The notes beneath the pieces are model-generated. The model had not been told where the DNA came from. It was given only the letters and a program-made list of their open reading frames with translations, and did not search any database. Both the position numbers and the translations under genes were made by a program. Shown here piece after piece: positions 26,175-37,380 of a stretch of 64,000 bases of DNA; position 1 is the first letter of the stretch; every line of letters begins with the position of its first letter. Source of the DNA: Ganoderma boninense (taxonomy: Eukaryota > Basidiomycota > Agaricomycetes > Polyporales > Polyporaceae); NCBI GenBank assembly GCA_002900995.3, contig CM035306.1, forward strand, positions 3,630,100-3,694,099, given 5' to 3'.

Positions 26175-26590
26175 ACTCTAAGGTACGAGTGTGATCTTTC
26201 CGAGAAGCGCATTTTGGTTTCCCTTCTCATCCGTTCCCCCACGCTATAGCGAGGAGGAACGAATGCGAAGGTACTTATCCCGAGGACCACGAAAAGGTAT
26301 GCGCCAGGACCGAAGTCCCTCCCTCGGGAAAAGAGAGACTCACCTTGTGTTGCACTTACCTTTGACCCAAGCCCGAAGAAAGAAACGCACGTACCTGAAG
26401 ACGAAAGAAACAAAAAGAAACAAACCACCTACCTTTGAACCTACCTTTAAACCACTCACCTTAAAACAAAAACGGAACGAAACAAACACGCACCTTGAAC
26501 TGGAAACCAAACCCAACCCAGAGAAACGAACGCTCACCTTATGATCACTCACCTTGCCCAGACACAGACAAGAGAAACGCACGCACCTCG
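26175..26590. repeat. Array of splice-donor-like motifs with degenerate ~50 bp period
   Basis: On the minus strand ten AGGT(A/G)NGT-like motifs occur between about 26341 and 26589: AAGGTGAGTG, AAGGTAAGTG, AAGGTAGGT (twice), AGGTACGTGCG, AAGGTGCGTG and others. Several recur about 49-50 bp apart with a second copy at about 15 bp spacing. GAAACGCACG-like sequence recurs between them. On the plus strand three AAGGTANN motifs lie to the left (about 26181, 26270, 26296). No matching run of acceptors or coding sequence is seen. It lies between AP-2 mu and the next gene. Confidence 0.6.
26223..26270. repeat. Imperfect palindrome beside the donor-like array
   Basis: A 48 bp inverted repeat centred on CGCTATAGCG. 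The arms CTTCTCATCCGTTCC and GGAACGAATGCGAAG match with two mismatches, and the inner bases also pair with two mismatches. Could form a cruciform or RNA hairpin. It explains why similar short peptides appear on both strands there. Confidence 0.75.
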
Positions 26591-26990
26591 AGACCGAAGC
26601 AGAGAGAAAGAGGAAGAGATGAGACCACGAGAACCACCCCGGCTGCGGTGTTATATATTCCTCGCCGTTGTCGACCGGCCTGGCAGTCAGACCATGTTAG
26701 CCTCCTCGTCATGCCGAGCATGCAGGTTCGACGTCATTCAACTTGAGGCCAAAGGTCACCGGCCGAGCTCTGGCGTTTGCCTATAGTAATCCCTCAAGAT
26801 CCCATTCACCGGCGGCTCGAAGTTCGGGTCCAAGGCCAAAGCTGCCTCATAGTGTGGTGTTGCAGTGATTTCGCGTGGATGGCTGCGCGTGTAAAGGTTC
26901 AAACACTCATCACGGTCGACCAGAGAAGCGAGCATGTCCATGACGTGACCGTAAAGGATGGCTTACGCGGCCCCGTGGCCAAACAGTTCT

Positions 26991-26998
26991 TATAAAAA
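26991..26998 (+). promoter_or_regulatory. TATA box of the small barrel-protein gene
   Basis: TATAAAAA 37 bp before the ATG at 27035. The spacing leaves a very short 5' leader. Confidence 0.55.
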
Positions 26999-27034
26999 CG
27001 CGCGCAATGGTCGACGCGTACACAACCTGCAACC

Positions 27035-27556
27035 ATGGCCGTCACCGAGTTCGCAACGCTGAAGCTCGTCTCCTCACACACCTGGGGCTCACCGGACGTC
27101 CAAGCCTTCTTCCGGACGCTCTCGACCCAGCAGGGCGCGTGGTCGGGCTACCCCCTCCGCTTCTTCGCGGACACAACGGATCCGCAACTCATCTATCTCA
27201 TCGCGGGCTGGGAGAGCGTCGCGGCGCACTACGAATGGATCGCGAGCGAGCAGCATAAGACGTTGCTCGAGCGGGCCAAGGGGATGATTCAGGTGGAGGG
27301 TCTGGCGCACGCAGAGCTGGACAGCGAGAGAGGGGACGCGCAGTTCGCTGTGTGGACACAGTGGACACAGTGGACCCTACGGGAAGGGGAAGACGTGACG
27401 GGGAACGAAGGAGCTGGCTTGGTTGTGGACCAAGAGGGGCCGTTGGTGTATTCGTTGCAGAGATACAGGAGCAAGGAGGAAGCTGGGGAGCTGGGCGTTC
27501 CGGGAGGGCAGCTGAAGAAGACCGTTGGTGCGTACAGGTTGACCCTAGAATATTGA
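27035..27556 (+). CDS. Hypothetical protein, possible dimeric alpha/beta-barrel (ABM-like)
   Basis: Intronless 173 aa protein with no certain family. The first 100 residues (FATLKLVSSHTWGSPDVQAF, then LIYLIAGWESVAAHYEWIAS and HKTLLERAKGMI) have the spacing of antibiotic-biosynthesis-monooxygenase-like barrels, where a Trp/His-containing helix follows a beta strand. A second half-barrel could start near residue 135 (GPLVYSLQRYRSKEEAGEL). Between them is an in-frame tandem repeat, WTQWTQWT, from a nine-base duplication. A TATA box lies just upstream. The function call is inference from pattern only. The absence of introns is unlike most neighbours. Confidence 0.62.
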   Translation: MAVTEFATLKLVSSHTWGSPDVQAFFRTLSTQQGAWSGYPLRFFADTTDPQLIYLIAGWESVAAHYEWIASEQHKTLLERAKGMIQVEGLAHAELDSERGDAQFAVWTQWTQWTLREGEDVTGNEGAGLVVDQEGPLVYSLQRYRSKEEAGELGVPGGQLKKTVGAYRLTLEY

Positions 27557-28119
27557 AATGAACATGGTTCGAGCCGGTTTTTTGTCATCTCACCGAGGCG
27601 CAAGCTGACGATTGAATGCAGGGGGGTTGCAGTTTCGTGCGCAAGACCTCAAACTGCTGACTGCGAGAGTCGCGAGATGCGATGGGATACCGATGAAGTG
27701 CCTCGGTGCAACTCGTGTACTGCCCTGAAAAGAAGACTGTATTGATGACTTCAAGTAGATGTGTGTTCAATAAATCGTTTTCAAGGGCTACCCAGGTGCA
27801 TGGATTGCACGACTAAGTTGCTAGACCCTGTCAATTAGCGATCACTGCTAGAGTCCAAAGTAATGAATTGATGCACTTACTCGATGAGAGTGTCCGCCAC
27901 GTAGATTTTGGAAGTACATGCCTGTAATCATCCCATTCCGTTGGCATGTTCAAATACTGGCAAGTAGACGAACTACGTTGTTACATATCTGGAGGCTGGC
28001 GTTGAGTAGACAGAAGACGCCCGGTTAGGTAATCAGAGGAACAACAATTGAACGATTGGCGCCTGCTGCAACCAATCTCTGGAACCACACACCTCGTTTA
28101 CTCTCCGCCAACCACATCC
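27557..28119. other. Intergenic region upstream of MIF2
   Basis: No gene seen. Expected to contain the end of the preceding transcript and the MIF2 promoter. Confidence 0.4.
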
Positions 28120-30293
28120 ATGCCCTCCTCTGCACGCAAGAGCAGCGTCGGCAACATACGCCGAGGGACCGCAGAAGTACATTCCATACCGTGCGGACGA
28201 CTTCCAACATGGCAAGAAAACAGGCATCGCCGTCGGCTATGTCGACACCACCGACGAGTTCGAGCCATTCGAGAAGGTCATGAGCCAAGCCGACCAGCGC
28301 ACACCCTTCCGCGTCCAGGGTGCACGCAAGAAACGCGGGCCCAAGACCCCTGTGCCCGCTGTGCCCCAGTACGACGACGATGACGAGAATGGCGAGGTAT
28401 CGATGGAGCTGGATGATAGTGCGTGCCCCAACCAACTCCCCTTCCGACAGTTCGCGTTTCCTGACCTGTTCGAGCAGGCCCGCCGGTGGGCCCGGGTGCA
28501 TATTTCGCGCATACACGCGTGAATTCGATAACGTCGAGCGTGCAGCGCGTCGGCTCCTCTTCCCGCCCCGTCGCGCACCGGTCGGACGTCGATTTTGAAG
28601 CCATCCCTTCCCCGCGGGCCTCGCCGACGTATACTGCCACTGCCAGAAGAGCTGCTCCGAATGGCCACAGCCGCGCATCCATCCCCTCGCGGCTGTCGCA
28701 GAGCATGATGGCTCCGGAGTCAGATGAAGAAGAGTCCGACAACGAACCGGGAGCCCCTAACTATGACTATGGCGACTATGGGGCGGACGAAATGCAGGTG
28801 GACAACTCTCCCCCGCCTTCGTTGCCAGCGTCGCACGTTTCACGTACACCTCATTCTGTGAAGTCGTCGCGTCGGACGAGTTTCGCGAACCTTAATCAAG
28901 AAGAGGACGACCCTACCAACGAACAGCAGGTCGAAGACGACGTGGACGACTTCAATCGCTCCCCTAGTGAGAAGGCGCGTGGCAAGCGGCGCGCAACCAT
29001 GTACGACGATCAGGATGTGGAGATGGAGCCGGAGATAGAACGAGTATTGGATTGTGGCGAGATGGGGAGTCCGAACGAGTCTGTGGGCGAAGAGGAGCCG
29101 GTGCAGGAGGAAACCGTTGGGAAGAAGGGAAAGAAGAGAGGGCGGGAGGAGAAGGCTGCGAACACCAAGCGCAAGGAGAATGCCGGCGTAACTCGGGGAC
29201 GGTCACGGGCTCAGAAGGAGGTCTTGCGCGACGGTACGTGCCTCATCAAAGTATGTGTGCTATGATTTCTTATGAAGGATACGCATATAGTCACCCCAGA
29301 GGACGCAAATACGGATGGTCTCCGCCGGAGCAAACGCAGGAGGTACTCCCCGCTCGCGTTCTGGCGGCTCGAGAAGGTCGTCTACGGTCGTCCAGGGTCG
29401 GGCCCGTGTCTTGTCCCCAGCATCAGAGAAATTCATCGCATCCCGGAAGTCAAACCTGAGCCCCTGGGTGCGAAACGGCGCAAGGGCGTGGCTCGGAAGA
29501 AGTCCGCCCGAAACTCGGCGACGGCGGAACCAGAACTAGAGCAGGTTCTGGTTTACAATCCAGAGGAAGGTTGGGATGACGAGACAGACCCGCACTGCAC
29601 GGTGCTTGAGTATGGCGAGGACGGTCAGGAGGTAGAGAGACGTGAGTGGCTCATTTGCACCGCGGCTGCGAGAACATTTACTTAAACTGTGCGATCTTTC
29701 AGGCATCGCGTTCACCGCCAAGATGGTCGCGCCGAGGCCGGCGGCACAGGGCTCGTTCCTCTTCCAGAAGATCTTTGGCGAGGGGGATTATCTCGCTTCG
29801 GGTCAGCTCGTCATTCCGCCAAACTCGACCAAGCCGACGAAGAGCACGAAGGACAACACTTTCGTACGTACTTCGACTGTATCCGCGGGCTCTTTACCCA
29901 TCTATGCTTTGTAGGTGTTCTATGTGATTCAAGGCGCCGTCAAGTTCTCCGTGCATCGAACCAGTTTCGTCCTGTCAACCGGGGGAATGTTCATGGTTCC
30001 ACGAGGCACGTAGGTTCTGCCTGTTGTTAAGTACAGTCTATTGACTTTGCCCCCCTACAGGGAACGTCTACTACATTCAGAACATCTGCGATCGGGATGC
30101 CAAGCTGTTCTTTGCCCAAGCACGGAAAATGCCTGAAGACCGAGACGGGGACGATATCGAGTCCGACATGGAGCAGCGTGCGCGCTCGAAGTCTGCTGGT
30201 GGGCGTCGTCGCGACTCGCGAGCATCTTCCGACACCGTTAACGGGGATGCACCCGAGCCCAGGAAGCAACGTCGTGGAACCTCTGCACGGTGA
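28120..30293 (+). CDS. MIF2: Inner kinetochore protein Mif2/CENP-C, one frame break near the N-terminus
   Basis: Links centromeric CENP-A nucleosomes to the outer kinetochore. Exons 28120-28418, 28478-29233, 29291-29641, 29703-29863, 29915-30005 and 30061-30293; about 629 aa once one base is discounted. The N-terminus MPSSARKSSVGNIRRG reads in a different frame from IPYRADDFQHGKKTGIAVG; removing one G of GGG at 28165-28167 joins them. The middle is acidic and disordered. The CENP-C motif is GLRRSKRRRYSPLAFWRLE (about residue 355). The C-terminal cupin includes VFYVIQGAVKFSVHRTSF and GGMFMVPRGNVYYIQN. Intron 30006-30060 uses a GC donor. Since CENP-C is expected to be essential, the break is more likely a sequence error than inactivation. 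Confidence 0.9.
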
Positions 30294-30974
30294 TCCCTCC
30301 CAGATCTCCATGTCTTCACCTTCCACTTTCATGCGGTGTTATCCTCACATACAACCTACCCTGCCTGGATGAGACTTTCCGGAGGGTGCGGGACGTTATG
30401 CTAGTTTCGTTCGGTGATTGTTGATAGTTCAATAACCTTCATGTACTCCATGCATACCTCGAGCATTATATTGTAATACATAGCTGACGTGCACATGTAC
30501 GGTGTCAATGCACAGAGCGACGACTTGCACGCAGACGCATATGACATCCACTGCGCAAGTAGTCTAATATGGTGGGTATTACGCGGCTCGAATACGGTAT
30601 GCGTATGCAGATGCGTATGGCACAATGTTGGAGTGATAGCGATGAGGGCTGGGGTAACGAGCTGAGGTGGAGTAGACGCGAGCTATCTGTGTAGCTCAGC
30701 GATGGATAGAGTGATGAGGCGCCAGCTACAAGCTAAGCGGGAGGGGGAAATGCAGCAAAATTCAATGTACATGGGGGATGAGTAACCCAAAGAGCACGAC
30801 CTGGCGTAGATGTAAGATAGATAGGGGTAACTAACTACTGAGCGCAAACCAACGAGTGAGCAGGATACCAAGCAAGAAAGGGAGAGACCCATAGATATAT
30901 ACCATCCGGCCAACGACGACGACGAGAGCGACAGCGACGACAACGATCAGAACGAGTAGTGAAAGGCACTCAGA
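30294..30974. other. Convergent intergenic region after MIF2
   Basis: No gene seen. It lies between the MIF2 stop and the stop of the large minus-strand gene and should contain both terminators. A run of dinucleotide-rich GACGACGA lies near 30.9 kb. Confidence 0.45.
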
Positions 30975-33900
30975 TCATCCCTGTCCGAAGCTGACCCGGA
31001 CGGGAGGCCAACGTCTTTCGCGCGGCAGGATTTGACGGAAGGCCATATCCTGCCGGAGGAATCGCACGAGAAGGTCCACGGGTGGGGGGAGGGATTGGCC
31101 CTGCGGTGGAGGGGGCAATGGCTGGTTCGGCGGGGGCATGGGAGCAGGACGGGGAGCAGTGTACGCGTTAGGACCAGGGGGAGAGGTGAACCCGCTGGGA
31201 AGACCGCTCCGAGGAGGTGGTGCGGCACTGAGTCCAGAGGGCAAGCCATCTTGCATGCCAAAGTTGTCCAGGGTGGAATTGACGTCTGTCATCGAGGCGC
31301 CTGCAAGAGACCTCCACGAGTTCTTACTCCGGACGCTGCCCGAGTTAGAAGGAGGGAGAGGTGGAAGAGAGTTTGCCATCTGGGGCTCGCCTGGTACGGG
31401 AGGGGGGAGACCACGGGGAGGCAGCGGTCGGGGAGGCAGTGGCAAGGGTCTCGGAGGACGAGGCAGGGCGCGAGCACCGTTCTCATCTTCGTCTGAGATT
31501 GTAGATCAGGGTAAGCTTTGATGATAGACTCATGGAACATGATTTAACCACATACCTCCACTGACGATGGTGACCTCCGCGTCCTGGTGGTGACTGCCAT
31601 CCTTGCGATGCAACAGCCGGTCGGCAAACGTCGTAGCGCGCGACAAACCGTGCTTGAACATCCTCGAACTACGCACTGAGCCAGTCTCGGATGCTATCAT
31701 GTCGTAAGGCGGCGTGGGAGGCATAGAGACCATGGCCGAGTCGTCTGACGACGAGCCTGCGCTGTCGCGTGGATCGGGTGTCGAGCGCAGGTTGCTAGAG
31801 CTCTTCGCCCTCGACAGGAGGTTTGACAGATAGCCGCTGCCCTTGGGAGAGATCTTGTCACTAGGTACAGGTGACGCTGACGACTGGCTGCGTGATATCC
31901 CAGCGCTCTTCGGCCGCGGAGGCAGTGGTACGCGCACCGCGTTGGGGTCTGCGCTCAAGAACAAGGGGTGCAACTGTGGTCTGGGTATTGACGGGTCGTC
32001 GACGGATGGTTGTTCAGAGGAGTACTGATCGAGAGATGGCCTTGACGACAAGCGGTCCAGCGAAGGGCGCTGGGAAGAAGTATCCAATGAAGGCCGTGAA
32101 GACCCCGCTAACGAAGGCCTTGACGTCTTGCGTTCGATGGCCCGGTCCATCGAAGGTCGTGCAGGCAGAGGACGGCGATCGTACTGAGATGTCCGCTCAT
32201 ACTGAGAAGAGTCGTCATAATGCGAAATGGCGGAAGCTCGCGACGTAGTCTCCTGCGAGATGCGACCTAGGTGACTGTCGGGAGACTCTGGTAGCTCCTG
32301 TGCTGGCCGTGGCCGGTCAGGTGTTCTTGGTCTGTCAGCTAAACCACGTCGGTCAGGCGTCCCGCGGCGAATGGGCGGGGGTGGCGTCGACGACGACGAA
32401 GGAACCGGTCGCGCAGGGAGTGACTTCTTCGGCTTCTGAGGAGTACGGTCGACCGCAAGCTGCTCCTCCAACTTCTGGTAATCGGCCAACAACATAGCGA
32501 GATCGCCCATGTTGGACGCGTTCTTCGGTGTCGGGGACGGAAGGTCTTCGTATTGCTGCACCATGCTAACAGGGCGGCTTTTCCCCTCTACCACCTTCCC
32601 ATGTACTACCGCATGGAAGCCCTTCGGACCCTCGAGTGGCGTAAGGAGAGGCTCCTCATAGCGGGAAACGGGAGGGAAGCGGGGACGGTATCTTGGAGCC
32701 CGTCTTTGATGACCGTGAGACTTTTCTCGACACGGGAGCGGAAGTCGAGGGAGACGTAGCGGAGTATACCGAACCCATAGAGTACGCAGATCCAGGAGAA
32801 GACGGTGAAGAATCGCTCGCAGACCGAGGTGCAGGACCCAACAAGTCACGGGTCGCCGGTGGAATCGCGACTGGTCGGTCAGCTTCAGGTGAAGGCTGTG
32901 GGCCGTCGACTGGCACAACGGCCTGTTCCTTCGGGATGGCACCAGGGATCACGACTGCAAGGGGCGGGGAAGTGTGGCGAGGAGGGCTGCCATTTCCGAG
33001 CCGGACGGTGCCATCTCCTGGAGAGATGCTACCTCGCTCATAGTCGGTTGGCGTGCTGAGGGAAGCAGACGTTGGAGGAGTACTTCCTTCAGAGCTCATC
33101 CCAAAAGTATCGCGACGAACTGGCGGGTTCAAGCTAGAGGGGAGTCTGGAGCCTCAGGAATGGCAGGGAGTGCTCGACCGAACGGCACTGCCGGAGTCCT
33201 CACGAGGTAGTCGGAATAAATGTCGCTTGCAGGTGAAAGGGGTTCAGCGACTGGACTGTCAAGGGAATGTGAGGAGGAATCGGGGGTTAAAAATTGGGTA
33301 GACGGAGGCGTATTCGCGACCGTCGCGACCTCCTCCTTCTCCACTGTCTGCTCCTCCACCTTCTGCGAAGTCGTCCTCAACCTTTCCTTCTTTGGCCGCC
33401 AACTCAGCCTGCTCGTTGAGATAGTTCCGACCGCAACAGCGGTGAGCGAATTCCTGACAGAGAACCGCTGCTTGATCGGCGTCGCAATGTCAAGCTCGTC
33501 CTCCTGGAGGAGCAGCTGGTCCAGTAGGTCCGCGACGTTGCTGCCTGTCTGTTGAGGAGCGAGGGTAGCAAGGCTTTGAGCAGCGTTCTCTGGCACGACC
33601 ACGCTTCCCGCATCACCAGAACGAGTTGCACGGTCGAGCTGGTCAATGATCGCCTGGACATCATCATCCTCCGGTTCGACAACGATCGACGGCTTTTCAG
33701 GAGGGGGAGAATCGGGCGCAGGAGTCACCTTCGCAGGTGTCGGGGGAGCGGGCTCAGGGTCGCGTGCCGGTTCAGGTTCTGTATGGGCTGAAGGCTGCGG
33801 CGCGGGCTCTGGCACGGGGTCAAGCTCTGGCTGTGGCTTGGGCTCCTGGTCCGATTCCGGTACCGGCAGGGGTCGCACGCCGGCGGGTACAGGGGAGGGG

Positions 33901-34610
33901 ACAGCTGGAATGGGCTCTGATGCCGGAACAACAACCTCCTCCGCCTGATCTGCGCTGGGGTCGGGGGTCTCGGGCAGGGTTGGAGCAGCGGACTTAGCAA
34001 GGACGTCGGGAGGTGGCTCAGCTACATCTTCAACCTCCTGCTCAGCCTCACCGTTCGCCTGGTACATGAGCGCATCGAGACTGGCCTCCTGAGTGGCCTC
34101 TTGTGACGCATAGAGGTCCGGAGACTCGAGGTCTCCATCAGAGACCACGTCGCTGACGGCATCTCCGTTGTCGGAGAAGACGAATGGCGACTCTGGGGGA
34201 CTAGGGGACGTCGCATAGCGTTCAAGTTCGTCAAGATGTGATTTGCTGCGGGACCGAGAGGTTTTCTTGGTAGGGTTTGTGGTGGCGGTAGGGACGGGTA
34301 TATGCGGGCGTGAGAGGCCGGGGACGCGGTTGCCGTACAGCTCACCACGCTTGACAGCGTCCTGCTGCATGGATGGAGCAAAGCCAAATCTGCCTTTTGG
34401 CTTCGGAACGGCTCCTTGCTTCTCGAATGATGCAATCCTATCGCGGAGAGCATTGGGTCCATTCACGGCGTTCGCCTTGGGAAGGGCCTGGGAGGCGGTC
34501 GGCTTGGTGGAGGCATCGACTTGTTGTTGTTGGAGGGCAGCGATACGGGCTTTGAGGTCGACGGGTGGCACGGGGGCTCTGGTGGAGGTCCTGTGGCATG
34601 GGAGGGGCAT
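30975..34610 (-). CDS. Large disordered Pro/Ser-rich protein, unknown function
   Basis: I do not recognise a named family. Best model: exons 33179-34610, 32786-33119, 31556-32703 and 30975-31492, 1143 aa. The last intron (31493-31555) is clear; the two inner ones (33120-33178 with GTCGAG donor, 32704-32785 with GTACTC donor) are weak and could instead be single-base frame breaks. N-terminal 80 residues have two short helices, VDLKARIAALQQQQ and NALRDRIASFEKQG, then PKGRFGFAP. Next is a Glu/Pro-rich zone, then VADLLDQLLLQEDELD. The middle has serial RPSLD units (about five, 31.9-32.2 kb region) and GDLAMLLADYQKLEEQL. The end is proline-rich (PLPPRPLPPRGLPPP), an SH3-ligand-like stretch. It could be a cytoskeletal or endocytic scaffold (inference). 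A further upstream exon is possible. Confidence 0.6.
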
Positions 34611-35156
34611 GAGAGAGCGGGTGAAAGTGTGACAGAGATACGACGTACATTGAAAGAAGGGCTGATAGAAACGTGACAAGAACGCCGACGACGATGACCA
34701 AGAGCGACCCGCGACTGCAGTGGCCTGCTCGTCGAGCTGGAGAGCGACGGAGGAGATGGTGGTGGAAGTGATGAAGAGCGTTGGGGGCTGAGCAGGCGTC
34801 GGCTCGGCTGAGCGCTTTCTGAGACCCTCAAACTCAAAGGCATCAACTGTTGAACCCGGTCGCGTTGATGGCGGCCTTCTGTCCCTCCACATCTCATCCA
34901 CCCGACAATCATCCAATAACAGCCTTTCTTCCCGTCATCCATACGATGTAATCCTTAAAGTCGCAGCAATGTTCTCTCGCCGCCGGCCCCCTTCCACCTC
35001 AGAAGGCATATAGTACGCAGCCCTCCCAATCCTTCCATCTGCACAGGTACATCATGAACACAATCCCTAGCTGCCCGTCCAGGCACGTCCATAGATGCGC
35101 TGATTCTGCTAGATTCTGCCATTTTCTGTGTCCAAGAACATCCACAGTGTAAGAAA
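34611..35156. other. Intergenic region upstream of the large disordered gene
   Basis: No separate gene supported. The frame of the large gene stays open to about 34.9 kb, so an alternative spliced 5' exon is possible here, with a GTACGT donor near 34650 and acceptor at about 34592. Otherwise it holds its promoter and the 3' end of the Trf4 gene. Confidence 0.35.
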
Positions 35157-37380
35157 TCAATCATCGCTGTCGGTACCACCCCCTGGCAAGCCCTTGGACA
35201 GCCAATACGATCGTTTGCCTGCCTTACCTCCTCCTCGCTCTTGATCCGCCCCGTCAACCGCAGACACAGCATATTCCTCTTCCTCCTCCGTGATCCCGTC
35301 GGCGGCGTCGAGCGGCTGATGGCTGGCCAAATAACCATCCTCCTCCTCGTCCGTCGTGTACACTGTGTGCGTGATGTCCTCGTCGGCGCGGGTGCCTGTC
35401 CGCCGTCGCTTCCTCGGAGGTTGCTTCCGGCTTTCAATATCATATCGGCTCTCAGCCACCGCCTCCGCCTCCGAGTGGTCCGAGGTGTCCATGTCAGCCT
35501 CCTCCCATGCATGCGCATCCTCGACGCTTTCTGCCTCCGCCGTGCGCGACGCCCGGCCGGACGTCGTATCCTGGACGGAAAGCGGCGGTTGCGGTACAAG
35601 ACCGAGCACTCGATGGAGTATCTGCCGGTCGTACACCTCCTGTACAACTCGTCGATGATTGATAGTCTTGGAGGGAGAGAGAATGATGAGTGAAACCTGA
35701 TTCTGATCGACACCGAACACTAAAGCCGCATACCTCCTGCGTGACCCCCATGACGCTTGCAAGGATGCTCATCTCCTCCGGGTCTGTCGTGGGACGCAGA
35801 TGGACGGCATGGCCGGTCCTCCGCGCGGCAACGATGCTCGCTTGGGCGTAAGCCGCTGCGGTCATGATACCGAACGCACCGGCTAGGGTGGTTCTCACCC
35901 GCGCAAAGTTGTACGAACCCCGCGATATGTCATTGGCTACGAAATCAAGTTCTATCTGTTACTCCCATCATCCTCAATCATACCAAGACGCTGAAAGGTG
36001 ACGTACCGGGGTCGCCTGGGTCCTCGATGGAGAGCAGTCGAGACTCGCGGTAGTCAAACCAACCCTTCTCGCGCTTGTTGAAATATGAGCCTCCATTGCG
36101 AAGCGATATCCCAACTTCTTGATAATTGAAGTAGGAACCATAGAGCTCGAAGAACTCCATCACGAGCACACCGAGGTTCTTCGAAGGATCGATCTCGCCC
36201 CTTCGGACTTTCGGGTGCATCTGCAAGAAGCTGATAGCGAGGCAAACGATGCTATAGCTGCCGAGCCCTCCCGTGAAAACCTCGTTCATACTCCTCTGCT
36301 GAGAAAGCTTTTGATGATGAGAACGAGGCTTCGGAGGGCCGGTAGCTCCCGTAGGAACTGCTTTACCATCTTGCCCGCGTCGACGCCGTTTCCTTGATTA
36401 ACGGATATGTCAACAGAGAAACGACCGTGGGTCGTGACAAATTTGATGATGGGAACCTTGGCTTTTGCAATGATCGTGACTCGGTCCGTTATCCCAGCTC
36501 TTTTCACGATATTCGCAAGAGAGTGGAGGACGGAACTCTTGGCCATTCGCATCATCGAGCGCGAATAGACGACAAGATCGATATCCCTGCATAAATGTCA
36601 ACCTGAGATGACCAACAGATGGATCAATAAGTGACTTACCCTTGCGGGAGGTACAATTTCGTATCATAACTCCCGAACGGCAGCACATCAGCATCCGAGT
36701 ACGTTTTTCGAATCGCGTTCGCGATGAGCATCACCGACAGCGAACGAACTTCGTCCTCTACTGGGGTCGGCGACATATACTTCACGAATGCCTCGACCTC
36801 CTCGTGCAACCTAGGCAGACGCCGCGCGAGTGGTTACATGCACAGTCTTGGACGTCCGAGAGGAAATGGAATAGACGTACATCTCAGCGACATTCGCGCA
36901 TCTATCCCAGTCCACGTCCTGCGTCCACGGTGCCCTGCGCGACGCTGCCGCCACGCGCTGTTTCTTGTTCGCATAGCCGTCGTTGAAGTCGACCTCCTCC
37001 ACCTTCCGCTTCCGCCCCGCGTGCTCCTCGCGATCCTTGCCCTTGCCCTTCGGATTCCCTCTGTCCCACTCCCTCACCGGCGGCGAGCTCGCCCGTGCGG
37101 ACTGCCTGTCCACCTCCTCGGAGTCGGAGAGCGAGAACGCGATGAAGTCATCGTTCCCGAACGAGTTTCCTCTGTCTCCGTTCGCTGCGTTCCGAGTCGC
37201 GAGCTTTGGGCCCACAACGGCCCCGCTCGGCGGCTTCGAGGAGCTCGCGGGTTGCGCGCTCGATGGACCCGCTTCGGCATTCTGTCGTTGCTTCTCCTTT
37301 CTGCGTGCACGGCGGTTTGAGGTGGTCTGCTCGTCCGGCGCTGAGACCGAGCTACGTTGAGAATGAGCCTTGCTGGACAT
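35157..37380 (-). CDS. TRF4: Trf4/Cid14-type non-canonical poly(A) polymerase, one frame break
   Basis: Nuclear nucleotidyltransferase of the TRAMP complex, which adds short A-tails to aberrant RNAs for exosome decay. Exons 36881-37380, 36640-36810, 36007-36586, 35734-35936 and 35157-35666; about 654 aa after correction. A disordered basic N-terminus (RRARRKEKQRQ) precedes LHEEVEAFVKYMSPTPVEDE, then the catalytic core PFGSYDTKLYLPQGDIDLVV with the G-S and D-x-D motif, and a third acidic residue in GRFSVDISVNQ. The PAP-associated domain has GGLGSYSIVCLAISFL and LGVLVMEFFELYG. At 36296-36300 the frame slips by one base between KSFLS and MNEVFTGG; every other exon is in phase. The protein ends in an acidic Asp/Glu tail. 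Confidence 0.9.

Noticed and set aside
26175..26590. The regularly spaced motifs near 26.4 kb as a CRISPR-like array
   Set aside because: The units are degenerate, spacing alternates, there are no conserved repeats with unique spacers, and the genome is eukaryotic.
26756..26941. Short minus-strand frame MDMLASLVDRDECLNLYTRS...
   Set aside because: It looks protein-like (EAALALDPNFEPPVNGIL) but only 61 codons are visible, no partner exon was found, and I recognise no family. Possibly a fragment of a gene; not called.
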